Source of the DNA: Clostridiales bacterium
Lineage (GTDB): Bacteria; Bacillota; Clostridia; Oscillospirales; Oscillospiraceae
DNA: 51,173 nucleotides
Assembly: GCA_004551945.1 (NCBI GenBank)
Contig: SFPN01000024.1
Location: 1 to 51,173, forward strand
Direction of reading: 5' to 3'
Below the pieces are notes generated by a model. It saw only the letters and a list, made by a program, of their open reading frames with translations, was not told the origin of the DNA and searched no databases. The translations under genes and the position numbers were made by a program. This document shows positions 24,661-32,655 of the stretch, piece after piece (position 1 is the stretch's first letter; each line of letters opens with the position of its first letter).

Positions 24661-24806
24661 TTGTCGAAAAAGGCAAAGCCTTTTCCGACAAGAGGGGATC
24701 GCAGTCCGCTGCGCGCAGGGTCTGTGCGCCCTTGGCGCACGGACCCCACACTTGCGGCCTGAGAAGTATGTTCGGCAGCAAACTCTGCGAGGCTTTTTTC
24801 GACAGG
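24661..24806 (+). repeat. Modular hairpin repeat, copy B (long form)
   Basis: Stem 1 (24661-24691, loop AAA) and GAGGGG are identical to copy A. A CGCAG/CTGCG mini-stem and a 12-bp hairpin (24719-24745) follow, then blocks TTGCGGCCTG (24752-24761), AGTATGTTCGGC (24765-24776) and AAACTCTGCGAGGC (24780-24793). The ends TGTCGAAAAA and TTTTTCGACA are inverted repeats. It lies exactly between two terminators. Confidence 0.85.
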
Positions 24807-24809
24807 CTG

Positions 24810-24840
24810 AAACTCCCCCGACCAACGGCCGGGGGAGTTT
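24810..24840 (-). terminator. Terminator of proA (convergent)
   Basis: A perfect stem AAACTCCCCC / GGGGGAGTTT, 9 bases beyond the proA stop on the minus strand. It can work in both directions because each arm ends in A/T runs. Confidence 0.75.
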
Positions 24841-24849
24841 TTCTGTTGA

Positions 24850-26217
24850 TCACCGGATCTGTCCGTCCCCGGTGATGACGTATTTGTAGCTGGTCAGCTC
24901 CTCCAGGCCCATGGGGCCCCGGGCGTGGAGCTTCTGGGTGGAGATGCCCATCTCGCACCCCAGGCCGAACTGGCCCCCGTCGGTAAACCGGGTGGAGGCG
25001 TTCACATACACCGCCGCGCTGTCAATGAGCTTGGTAAAGAGGGCGGCGTGGTCCTTGTTTTCCGTAATAATGGCCTCGCTGTGGCCGGTGGAGTGGCGGT
25101 TAATGTGCTCGATGGCCTCCTGGAGGCTGTCCACCACCCGCACCGCCAGAATGTAATCCAGAAACTCCGTGTCGAAGTCGTCGTACCCTGCGGGAATGCC
25201 GGGGATGAACGCCATGGCGGCGGGGTCCAGCCGCAGCTCCACGGGGGGCAGCCCCTGGTCGTGGCGCTGCTTACTTAACCGCTCCCGGACCATGGGGAGA
25301 AAGTCCGCCGCCACGGCCCGGTTTACCAGGCAGACCTCGGCGGCGTTGCACACGGAGGGCCGGCTGGTCTTGGCGTTTTCCAGGATGGTGATGGCCTTGT
25401 CCAGGTCGGCGGACTCGTCCACATAGATGTGGCAGATGCCGGTGCCCGTCTGGATGCAGGGGACCTTGGCCTGGTTCACACAGGTCTGGATCAGGGAAGC
25501 GCCCCCCCGGGGGATCAGCAGGTCAATGTACCCCACCGCCTGCATGAGCTCGTTGGCGCTGGCCCGGCTGGTGTCGGTCACCAGGCTCACCAGGGCCCGG
25601 GGCAGGCCGTGCCTGTCCAGTGCCTTGTGCAGAGCGGCAACGATGGCGGCGTTGGAGCAGATGGACTCCTTGCCCCCCCGCAGGACGCACACGCTCCCCG
25701 CCTGGAAGGTGAGGCTGGCAGCGTCGGAGGTGACGTTGGGCCGGGACTCATAGATGATGGCGATGACCCCCAGGGGCACAGAGACCTTGTTTACCTCCAG
25801 CCCGTTGGGCAGGGTGTGGGAGGACAGGGTGCGGCCCACCGGGTCCGGCAGGGCGGCCACCGCCCGGACCCCGGCGGCCATGTCCGCAACGCGGCCTTCC
25901 GTCAGCCGCAGCCGGTCCTGCATCACCGGGGAGATGGTGTCCTGGGCGGCCGCCAGGTCCTTGGCGTTGGCGGCGAGAATGGCGGGGGTCTCCTCCTCCA
26001 GGCAGTCGGCCATGGTGAGAAGGACAGCCTTCTTCTCCTGGGTGGAGAGGGCGGCCAGGGCGGGCTTGGCGGCCAGAGCGGCCTCTAAAAGGGGGCGGGT
26101 GCGGAGCAGCTCCGCCGGGTTTTCCTCCCGGCCCTCCCGGGCGGGAAACTCGTCTCCGGCGAAAGCGGGAGGCGGATAGCAGCTGTTGGGGTCGGGAAAC
26201 AGGTTGGGGTCAAACAT
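24850..26217 (-). CDS. proA: Gamma-glutamyl phosphate reductase
   Basis: 455-residue aldehyde-dehydrogenase-superfamily enzyme reducing glutamyl-5-phosphate to glutamate semialdehyde for proline synthesis. The catalytic cysteine is C290 in SRPSVCNAAE; LGVIAIIYESRPNVT and the C-terminal ARGPMGLEELTSYKY are family signatures. It starts 3 bases after the proB stop, so the two are coupled. Compared with the usual 415 residues it has about 35 extra at the N-terminus (Pro-rich, then the normal helix begins near residue 40); no alternative start with a better ribosome site was obvious to me. Confidence 0.93.
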   Translation of the reverse strand: MFDPNLFPDPNSCYPPPAFAGDEFPAREGREENPAELLRTRPLLEAALAAKPALAALSTQEKKAVLLTMADCLEEETPAILAANAKDLAAAQDTISPVMQDRLRLTEGRVADMAAGVRAVAALPDPVGRTLSSHTLPNGLEVNKVSVPLGVIAIIYESRPNVTSDAASLTFQAGSVCVLRGGKESICSNAAIVAALHKALDRHGLPRALVSLVTDTSRASANELMQAVGYIDLLIPRGGASLIQTCVNQAKVPCIQTGTGICHIYVDESADLDKAITILENAKTSRPSVCNAAEVCLVNRAVAADFLPMVRERLSKQRHDQGLPPVELRLDPAAMAFIPGIPAGYDDFDTEFLDYILAVRVVDSLQEAIEHINRHSTGHSEAIITENKDHAALFTKLIDSAAVYVNASTRFTDGGQFGLGCEMGISTQKLHARGPMGLEELTSYKYVITGDGQIR

Positions 26218-26220
26218 CAG

Positions 26221-27000
26221 TCAGCCTCTCTTTCCGCGGAACCGGCTGCCCACGGGCTTGCCCTCCGCTATGTCGTAGAGCACCGAGGGACTTGCGCCGT
26301 TGGCGATGACCATGTCGCAGCCGGCCTCGGTGCAGATGGCGGCGGCATGGAGCTTGGTGGACATGCCCCCGGTGCCCAGGTGGGACCCGGCGCCTCCGGC
26401 CAGGGCCAGAATCTCCGGGGTGAGAGCGGGAATGTCAGCAATCAGGGTGGCCTCCGGGTGGCTGTGGGGGTCGGCGGTGTAGAGCCCGTCGATGTCCGAC
26501 AGGAGGATCAGCAGATCCGCCTCCATGCTGACGGCCACAATGGCCCCCAGGGTGTCGTTATCCCCGATGCCCAGCTCCTCGGTGGCCACGGTGTCGTTTT
26601 CGTTGATGATTGGCAGAGCCTTCAGCTCCAGCAGCCGGTGCATGGTGTTCCGGAAGTTTTCAAACCGTTCCGGGTGGTCCACGTCGTAGGCGGTGAGAAG
26701 AATCTGGGCCACGGTGTGGTTGTGCTGGGAGAAGAGCTTGTCGTAGGTGTACATGAGCTCGCACTGGCCCACGGCGGCGGCGGCCTGCTTGGTGGGGATG
26801 TCCCCGGGCCGGGCAGCCAGGGAGAGCTTTCCCACCCCCATGCCGATGGCGCCGGAGGAGACCAGGATGATCTCATGGCCGGCGTTTTTCAGGTCGCTGA
26901 GGACCTTGCACAGCTCCTCCACCCGGCGGATATTCAGTAAGCCCGTGGGGTGGGCCAGGGTGGAGGTGCCCACCTTTACCACGATGCGCTGATGGTTCAT
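26221..27000 (-). CDS. proB: Glutamate 5-kinase
   Basis: 259 residues from the ATG at 27000, preferred over the upstream in-frame start at 27117 because the protein family begins with NHQRIVVKVGTSTL and GGAAAGG is placed upstream. Amino-acid-kinase fold: GTSTL phosphate loop, VSSGAIGMG substrate loop, NENDTVAT and GTGGMSTKLHAA. It lacks the C-terminal PUA domain of the E. coli enzyme, as is common in Firmicutes. First gene of the proBA operon. The upstream 190 bases form a chain of strong hairpins. Confidence 0.93.
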   Translation of the reverse strand: MNHQRIVVKVGTSTLAHPTGLLNIRRVEELCKVLSDLKNAGHEIILVSSGAIGMGVGKLSLAARPGDIPTKQAAAAVGQCELMYTYDKLFSQHNHTVAQILLTAYDVDHPERFENFRNTMHRLLELKALPIINENDTVATEELGIGDNDTLGAIVAVSMEADLLILLSDIDGLYTADPHSHPEATLIADIPALTPEILALAGGAGSHLGTGGMSTKLHAAAICTEAGCDMVIANGASPSVLYDIAEGKPVGSRFRGKRG

Positions 27001-27028
27001 TGGTATCCCATCCTTTCCTGGGAAGTCT

Positions 27029-27187
27029 AACCCTTCATGCGCGAGCAGCACACTGCGTAAACCGAAGGAAAACGGCGCGCATGAAGGGTTGCGCGCATGT
27101 GGGCCGTCCCGGCCCACGCGCTTGGATTTTAAGGCCGTGCCGCCACAGGCGGCACATGGCCAATTTTGCTATGCTTTGCATAGCAAA
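27029..27187 (-). repeat. Chain of four strong hairpins upstream of proB
   Basis: Stems: 27029-27043 with 27076-27090 (15 bp perfect); 27098-27104 (GTGGGCC region) with the CGGCCCAC arm ending near 27117; 27133-27144 with 27148-27161 (GTGCCGCC / GGCGGCAC); 27163-27187 (TTTTGCTATGC, loop TTT, GCATAGCAAAA). No T-box, PyrR or other riboswitch signature was found. It is either a structured proB leader or a repeat element. Confidence 0.7.
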
Positions 27188-27189
27188 AA

Positions 27190-27765
27190 TATTGTAATCC
27201 ATTGGAAAAGTCCTGTCAACGGCTGGGTTTCCCCCGCCCCTTTAGGGGACGCCTCCGGCGGGGCCCCATTTCTCTGGAGAAATGGGGGAAAGAGCACCAG
27301 GGGGAGAGAGGTTTTCTCCCCCTGGACCCCTTCTCTCTGGTCTGTGGGGACTTGCGGGCTGTGCTTCTTGCTGCTTGGGTGAGGCTGCCGCTTATCTCTT
27401 GCCGCGCCGTACAAGAAGCGCGCCCACCAGCTGGGCGCGCCTGACGTGGTTTCGTACCCTTCAGGGCGGGAACGGGCGCAAAAGCTCCCCCTCTGGGGGT
27501 CGAACTGTCCGGGGGACAGTTCGATAAAATCCAACTACCATTCCAAGAGCTGGCAGCGAAGCTGACTGAGAGGGCGGTGCGGCGTGGATTGCTGCATGAG
27601 CCTTGAGGGTGGAGTAGAGACTTAGCTATTTGGGGGCTGTTCCTACGGGCAGGATAGAGCAACCCTATCCGCCTGAGTCGCCCTCTCCGTCTTCGGTCCT
27701 GCGGGCCCGAATCCACCTCCCCCAGAGGGGGAGGCAAGAGAGCCTCGTCCCACCCTCTCCATATA
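27190..27765. other. Hairpin-rich non-coding region
   Basis: No credible gene. At least five near-perfect palindromes occur: CCCCATTTCTC/GAGAAATGGGG (27266-27289), the CCAGGGGGAGA/TTCTCCCCCTGG pair near 27297-27325, GCGCGCCCA/TGGGCGCGC (27418-27440), CGAACTGTCC/GGACAGTTCG (27501-27523) and CCTCCCCC/GGGGGAGG (27715-27733). Long open frames on the minus strand here are Arg/Pro/Ser-rich by-products of GC bias. The composition resembles dispersed intergenic repeats common in gut Firmicutes. Confidence 0.6.
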
Positions 27766-27769
27766 ATGG

Positions 27770-27798
27770 TTGACACCTCAACGGTTTTTTGCTATCAT
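27770..27798 (+). promoter_or_regulatory. Sigma-A promoter of the marR-ligase unit
   Basis: TTGACA (27770-27775), a 17-base spacer and TATCAT (27793-27798). ACACCTC (27773-27779) and GAGGTGT (27805-27811) are inverted arms that flank the core promoter, overlapping the -35 and the ribosome site; they could be a MarR operator, though 25 bases apart is wide for that. Confidence 0.75.
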
Positions 27799-27816
27799 GT
27801 CCCAGAGGTGTTAACT

Positions 27817-28233
27817 ATGGCAAACTGTGTCGGAAGAGTCCTCTCCCGGCTGGCGAGAAAGTGCCAGATCGCGGTGAGCAATGCCCTGCAGCAATATAAC
27901 CTGACCGCCGCCGAGGAGCCCTTCCTCATGGCCATCCTGAACAACGACGGCTTCAGCCAGGAGGAGCTTACCGCCTACGTGGGGGTGGACAAGGCCGCCA
28001 CGGCCCGGGCGGTGCGGTCTCTGGAGGAAAAGGGCTACCTGACCCGGGTCCAGGACCCCAGGGACAAGCGGCAGAACCGGGTTTACCCCACCCACAAGGC
28101 CCGGGAGATCGGCCCCCTGGTGAAGGAGGAGCTGGCCCGCATCAACCAATCTCTGACCCAGAGCCTCAGCCCGGAGGAGGACGACCTGATTTACGCCCTG
28201 CTGCTCCGGATCGACAAAAACTTCAAGCCCTGA
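27817..28233 (+). CDS. MarR-family transcriptional regulator
   Basis: 138 residues from the ATG at 27817 (AGAGGTG in front). Winged helix with FSQEELTAYVGVDKAATARAVRSLEEKGYL as recognition helices and the wing RVQDPRDKRQNRVYPT, which is the DxRxxR-type MarR wing. It starts 43 bases from its promoter and ends 12 bases before the CoA-ligase gene, so it is co-transcribed. MarR members next to CoA ligases often respond to an aromatic acid or its CoA ester; that is family knowledge, and the ligand here is not known. Confidence 0.88.
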   Translation: MANCVGRVLSRLARKCQIAVSNALQQYNLTAAEEPFLMAILNNDGFSQEELTAYVGVDKAATARAVRSLEEKGYLTRVQDPRDKRQNRVYPTHKAREIGPLVKEELARINQSLTQSLSPEEDDLIYALLLRIDKNFKP

Positions 28234-28245
28234 GGAGGGTGCGCC

Positions 28246-29883
28246 ATGGCAGAATTTTACACCCGGTTTATTAAGGAAACCTTTGACGAGAACGGCCGCC
28301 TGACGGCCTGTTCCTATGTATACGACGAAAATTTTAACTACGGCTACGACGTAATCGACCCCCTGGGCACCCTCTGCCCGGACCGCCGGGCCATGATCTG
28401 GCGGAACGACCGGGGAGAGCGGACCGTTCTGACCTTTGGGGACGTGAAGCGGCTGAGCACCCGGACGGCCAACCTCTTTGCCGCCCGGGGCCTCCGGAAG
28501 GGGGACGTGGTCCTGGCTGCTCTCCGGACCCACTGGGAATACTGGATCGTGGCGGTGGCCGCCCACAAGCTGGGGCTTATCCTGTGCCCCGTGTACTACC
28601 GGCTTACCGCCGGGGACTTTGCCTACCGGATGGAAAAGGCCGGGGTCAAGGCGGTGATCACCTGCCAGGAGGGGGAGGCGGCGGAGCATCTCCTGGAGGC
28701 TGCCCAGAAAACCGGGGTCACCCTGCGGTTCTCCATCGGCGGGGCCGCCCCCGGGTATGAGGACTTCCACCGGTGCATCCAGGACCAGCCGGAGACCATG
28801 GAAAGGGCAGACACCCGGTGGGACGAGCCCATCCTGGTCTACTTCACCTCGGGAACCACGGGGGAGCCCAAGGCCGTCCTCCACAACCAGGTTTTCCCCC
28901 TGGCCCACCACTACGGGTCCCGGTACATGCAGGACGTGCACGACGGCTCCCTCCACTTTGCCACCGGGGACACCGGCTGGGAGGTGGTGGCCGGCACGAA
29001 ATTTTACGGCCAGTGGCTCCACCTGGGAGCCCTCCTGGTCTTTGACTATGACCGGTTCCCCCCGGAGCAGGTGCTGGCCTGCCTGGAGGAGGAGCGGGTC
29101 ACCGGCATCATGGCCCAACCCACGGTCTACCGGATGCTCACCGACGTGGGCATGGACCAGTATGACCTGTCCTCCCTCACCAACCTGGCGGTGGGCGGAG
29201 AAAAACTCTCCCCCGACCTGGCCCGGAAGGTGCTGGACCAGACCGGTCTGGTCCTCCACGAGGGCTATGCCCAGTCCGAGTGCGGCCTCATCGCCGCGGT
29301 GTCCAAGAACATGGGCCGGAAGGAGGGGGCCGTGGGCAAGGTCATGCCCAAGTACCACGTGGAAATTTTAAAGGAAGACGGCGCCTTCGCCTCCCCCGGG
29401 GAGGAAGGGGAAATCGTCATCCTCGCCGACGGGGGCCGGCGGCCCGAGGGCATCACAATGGGCTACCTGAACGACCCGGAGGCCACCGCCAACCTGTGGG
29501 ACGGGGACATCTTCCACACCGGGGACCTGGCGGTGATGGATGAAGAGGGCTACCTCTTCTACCGGGGCCGGGCCGACGGGATCATCAAAACCAAGGGCTA
29601 CCGGGTCAGCCCCCTGGAGCTGGAGCACGTTCTGGTCCTCCACCCCGGGGTGAAGGAATGCCTGGTGGCAGGGGTGCCCGACCCGGACCTGGGCCAGAAA
29701 ATCACAGCCTATGTGGTCCTGGAAGAGGGCTATGCTCCCGATGAAGCCATGAAGGAGGAGCTTCTGTCCTTCCACAACGGACAGAGCGCTGGCTTTAAGA
29801 AGATCCGGGACCTGTTTTTCGTCCCCGCCCTGGCCAGAAATTCCAACGGCAAGGTGATCCGGGGGCAGTTCAGCAAAGAATAA
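28246..29883 (+). CDS. Acyl-CoA synthetase (medium-chain / aromatic acid type)
   Basis: 545-residue ANL-superfamily AMP-forming ligase. The P-loop TSGTTGEPKAV (about 203-213), the DTGWEVVAG segment, QPTVYRML, EGYAQSEC, GDLAVMDEEGYLFYRGR, the hinge KTKGYRVSP and the catalytic lysine K536 in NSNGKVIRG are visible. The TGW and PxVYRML features resemble medium-chain acyl-CoA synthetases and benzoate-CoA ligases rather than acetyl-CoA synthetases. It lies between a MarR regulator and a NitT/TauT-type transporter, suggesting that an imported carboxylic acid is trapped as its CoA ester. Substrate unknown. Confidence 0.88.
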   Translation: MAEFYTRFIKETFDENGRLTACSYVYDENFNYGYDVIDPLGTLCPDRRAMIWRNDRGERTVLTFGDVKRLSTRTANLFAARGLRKGDVVLAALRTHWEYWIVAVAAHKLGLILCPVYYRLTAGDFAYRMEKAGVKAVITCQEGEAAEHLLEAAQKTGVTLRFSIGGAAPGYEDFHRCIQDQPETMERADTRWDEPILVYFTSGTTGEPKAVLHNQVFPLAHHYGSRYMQDVHDGSLHFATGDTGWEVVAGTKFYGQWLHLGALLVFDYDRFPPEQVLACLEEERVTGIMAQPTVYRMLTDVGMDQYDLSSLTNLAVGGEKLSPDLARKVLDQTGLVLHEGYAQSECGLIAAVSKNMGRKEGAVGKVMPKYHVEILKEDGAFASPGEEGEIVILADGGRRPEGITMGYLNDPEATANLWDGDIFHTGDLAVMDEEGYLFYRGRADGIIKTKGYRVSPLELEHVLVLHPGVKECLVAGVPDPDLGQKITAYVVLEEGYAPDEAMKEELLSFHNGQSAGFKKIRDLFFVPALARNSNGKVIRGQFSKE

Positions 29884-29904
29884 CCACGAAAGGGGGGAGG
29901 ACAA

Positions 29905-30690
29905 GTGAAGCTTCTGGAGCTGAAGGATGTAACCGTGTCCTTCCCCTTTGCCGGGGGCAAGACCCTCACCGCCCTGGATCACCTGAACCTGACCGTGGAC
30001 CGGGGGGAGCTGGTGGCCCTGGTGGGCCCCTCCGGCTGCGGCAAGTCCACCGCCCTGAACGTATTGGCCGGGCAGGTGGTTCCCGCCGGGGGGCAGGCTC
30101 TGATCGACGGCAAACCGGTGCAGGGAGTTTCCCCCTCCGTGGGGTATATCTCCCAGGCGGACTCCCTGCTCCCCTGGCGCACGGTGCTGGACAACGTGGC
30201 CCTGGCCATGGAGCTGCGGGGGGTGGAGAAAAAGACCCGGCGGGAGATCGCCCGGGAGCTGATGGCCAAAATGGGCCTGAGCGGCTTTGAACACAGCTTT
30301 CCCCGGGCGCTTTCCGGGGGCATGAAGAAGCGGGCGGCCATTGCCCGGGTGCTGGCCATTGACCCGGAGGTGCTGATGATGGACGAGCCCTTCGCCCCTC
30401 TGGACGCCCTCACCCGCCAGCGGCTGCAGGACGAGATTCTGACCCTGTGGGAGTCCACCGGCCGCACCATTCTCTATGTGACCCACGACCTGACGGAGGC
30501 CATCACTCTCGCCAGCCGGGTGGTGCTTCTCAGCGCCCGGCCCGGCCGGGTGGCGGGGGAGTATCCCATTGATCTGCCCCGGCCCCGGCGGGTGATGGAC
30601 GTGAAGTTCTCCCCCCGGTTCGTGGAGCTGGAAAAAACCATCTGGCAGGACCTGCGCAGCGAGCTGGAAAAGGGGGCGGAACCGTCATGA
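29905..30690 (+). CDS. NitT/TauT-family ABC transporter ATPase
   Basis: 261 residues with a GTG start at 29905 behind GGGGGGAGG. Walker A GPSGCGKST, Q-loop YISQADSLLPW, signature LSGGMKKRAAIAR, Walker B VLMMDEPFAPLD and THDLTEA identify the SsuB/TauB/NrtD group that powers import of sulfonates, nitrate, taurine or pyrimidine precursors and small carboxylates. It starts 21 bases after the ligase and overlaps the permease start by four bases. Part of a three-gene importer. Confidence 0.9.
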   Translation: MKLLELKDVTVSFPFAGGKTLTALDHLNLTVDRGELVALVGPSGCGKSTALNVLAGQVVPAGGQALIDGKPVQGVSPSVGYISQADSLLPWRTVLDNVALAMELRGVEKKTRREIARELMAKMGLSGFEHSFPRALSGGMKKRAAIARVLAIDPEVLMMDEPFAPLDALTRQRLQDEILTLWESTGRTILYVTHDLTEAITLASRVVLLSARPGRVAGEYPIDLPRPRRVMDVKFSPRFVELEKTIWQDLRSELEKGAEPS

Positions 30691-31448
30691 AAAAGCCTTC
30701 CCTCTCCCCCAGTCCCGGGGTCTGGACCGCCATTGTCCTGGTGCTGGCCCTTCTCCTGTGGGAGGGCGCCGCGGCCGAGGGGCTCGTGGACGTGTTCTTT
30801 TTCAGCAGTCCCAGCCTGGTGTGGCAGGCCCTGCGGGATCTGACCGCCAAGGGAATTCTCCAGCGCCATCTGTCCGTCACCGCCCGGGAGGCCGGTCTGG
30901 GCCTTCTCTTCGGCGGGGTGCTGGGCACCCTGGCCGGTCTGGGCCTGGGCACCCACCCCAAGGTAAGCCGGGGCCTTATGCCTCTCATGACCGGGCTCAA
31001 CGGCCTGCCCAAGCTGGCCCTGGGGCCTCTGATCATCATCTGGTTCGGCATCGGCCTGAAATCCAAGGTCCTGATCTCCGGCCTCATGGTCTTTTTTGTC
31101 TTTGCCTTCAACCTCTACGCCGGGGTCTGCGGGGTGGAGCGGGAGCTGGTCACCGCCGTGCGCCTGCTGGGCGCCTCCAAGGGGCAGGTGCTCACCAAGG
31201 TGATCTGGCCGGCCAGCCTCCCCTGGCTGCTGGCCAGCCTGCGCACCGGCCTGGGCCTGTCCATCTCCGGGGCCATCGTGGGGGAGTACCTGGGGGCCGG
31301 CCAGGGCCTGGGCTGGTTCATCGCCAACGCCGGGGACCGGTACGACGTAAACCAGGTCATGTGCTGCGTGGCAGTCATCGTGGTGCTGGTGGTCCTGCTG
31401 GACGGCGTGGTCCGGCTGCTGGAGCGCAGATTGCTCCGCTGGCGGTAA
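30687..31448 (+). CDS. NitT/TauT-family ABC transporter permease
   Basis: 253 residues with about six helices, starting at the ATGA overlap with the ATPase. The cytoplasmic coupling loop AVRLLGASKGQVLTKVIWPA (about 155-174) is the SsuC/TauC EAA motif. Helix 1 is residues 10-30, with no cleavable signal. Pairs with the upstream ATPase and the downstream lipoprotein. Confidence 0.9.
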   Translation: MKKPSLSPSPGVWTAIVLVLALLLWEGAAAEGLVDVFFFSSPSLVWQALRDLTAKGILQRHLSVTAREAGLGLLFGGVLGTLAGLGLGTHPKVSRGLMPLMTGLNGLPKLALGPLIIIWFGIGLKSKVLISGLMVFFVFAFNLYAGVCGVERELVTAVRLLGASKGQVLTKVIWPASLPWLLASLRTGLGLSISGAIVGEYLGAGQGLGWFIANAGDRYDVNQVMCCVAVIVVLVVLLDGVVRLLERRLLRWR

Positions 31449-31484
31449 AACCCGAAAATTTGTTCACCCCCGCTGCGGCGGTTG

Positions 31485-31493
31485 TGATATAAT
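31485..31493 (+). promoter_or_regulatory. Extended -10 promoter of the binding protein gene
   Basis: TGATATAAT (31485-31493) carries the TGnTATAAT extended -10 element in the 71-base gap between permease and binding-protein genes. It would raise the binding protein above the membrane parts. No good -35 is evident. Confidence 0.65.
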
Positions 31494-31519
31494 AAAAACA
31501 AAGAAGGAGAAACACAGTT

Positions 31520-32575
31520 ATGAAGAAGATTCTTGCCCTGCTGCTGACCCTGACTCTGGCCCTGGGCCTGTGCGCCTGCGGCGGCTCCGCCACGGAGGAA
31601 CCCGCCCAGGAGGAGACCGCCCAGACCGAGCAGACCGGCGATCTGGAGAAGATCGTCATCACCGAGCAGGTCCGCGGCTATCACTGGGCCCCCGCCTACC
31701 TGGCGCAGACCCTGGGCTACTTTGCCGAGGAAGGCCTGGAGGCTGAGTTCCAGACCGTCTCCGGCACCGACGCCACCGCTCCCGTCCTCTCCGGGGACGC
31801 TCAGTTCTGCCTGAAGGGCGTGGAGACCGCCCTGATGGTCAACGAATCCGGCCAGCCCATGAAGATCGTGGCCTCCACCACCCAGAAGTATCCCTACTCC
31901 CTCATCGGCGCCAGCGAGGAATATTCCACCCTGGAGTCCCTGCGGGGCGGTGTGGTTGCCGGCGGCCAGAGCGCCAACAGCGGCCCCTACTCCTTTGCCA
32001 TGGCCTGCATGAACAACGCCGGCCTGACCCCGGACACTGATGTCTCCGTGATCACCATGGCCAGCACCGCTTATGCTGCCGCCATCAACAGCGGCGAGAT
32101 CCAGGCTGCTGTCTCCGCCAACCCCTGGTCCGCCAAGAAGCTCCAGGAGGCCGGCGGCGTGGTCATCGTGGACGGCACCGACGACGCTGCCATCGCGGAC
32201 ATCATCGGCTCCGCCAGCTATGAGCTTTTCGTGCTTATGACCTCCGACGAGTATATCGCCTCCAACCCTGAGACCGTTCAGAAGGTGATGAACGCCGTGG
32301 TCAAGGCCATGCAGTGGATGGAGACTGCCACCCCCGAGGAGATTGCTGAAAACCTGTTGCCCCTGTTCGACGGCGCTGATGAAGAGCTGCTCTACGATGC
32401 CCAGTACGACAAGGAGCGGGGCATCGCCAACTACACCGGCTACCACACCGAGTCCGGCTTCCAGGCCGCTGTGAACCTGACCAAGCTGGCCGGCAGCATC
32501 ACCACCGACCTGACGGAGGAGCAGATCTACGACGAGAGCTTCCTGGACGCTGCCTGGGCAGCTCTGGGCGAATAA
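31520..32575 (+). CDS. NMT1/SsuA-like substrate-binding lipoprotein
   Basis: 351 residues. Signal peptide with lipobox ending at C20 (GLCAC), then an acidic linker (about 24-42). The mature part (IVITEQVRGYHWAPAYLAQ, YFAEEGLEAEF, LSGDAQFCLKGVETALM) is the NMT1/THI5/SsuA fold that binds small organic anions or aromatic precursors. The adjacent CoA ligase suggests a carboxylate ligand. Ribosome site AAGAAGGAGAA. The strong separate promoter and the AGGAGG-independent context indicate high expression. Confidence 0.88.
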   Translation: MKKILALLLTLTLALGLCACGGSATEEPAQEETAQTEQTGDLEKIVITEQVRGYHWAPAYLAQTLGYFAEEGLEAEFQTVSGTDATAPVLSGDAQFCLKGVETALMVNESGQPMKIVASTTQKYPYSLIGASEEYSTLESLRGGVVAGGQSANSGPYSFAMACMNNAGLTPDTDVSVITMASTAYAAAINSGEIQAAVSANPWSAKKLQEAGGVVIVDGTDDAAIADIIGSASYELFVLMTSDEYIASNPETVQKVMNAVVKAMQWMETATPEEIAENLLPLFDGADEELLYDAQYDKERGIANYTGYHTESGFQAAVNLTKLAGSITTDLTEEQIYDESFLDAAWAALGE

Positions 32576-32655
32576 CCTTCCCGCGCCTCTCCCGGCGCCC
32601 CCTGCGGGCATAGCGCATTCCTTGTCCGCATACTGTATACAAGGAGGATCACAGT

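Noticed and set aside
27000..27190. T-box leader for proBA
   Set aside because: No T-box sequence (AGGGTGG...CCGCG type) or specifier-loop arrangement is present on the minus strand.
27216..27776. 186-residue minus-strand frame in the hairpin-rich spacer
   Set aside because: Arg/Pro/Ser-rich, built across several perfect palindromes, no start signal: an artefact of repeats.
32576..32655. yybP-ykoY manganese riboswitch before mntP
   Set aside because: Only 80 bases are available and none of the conserved internal-loop bases are visible.
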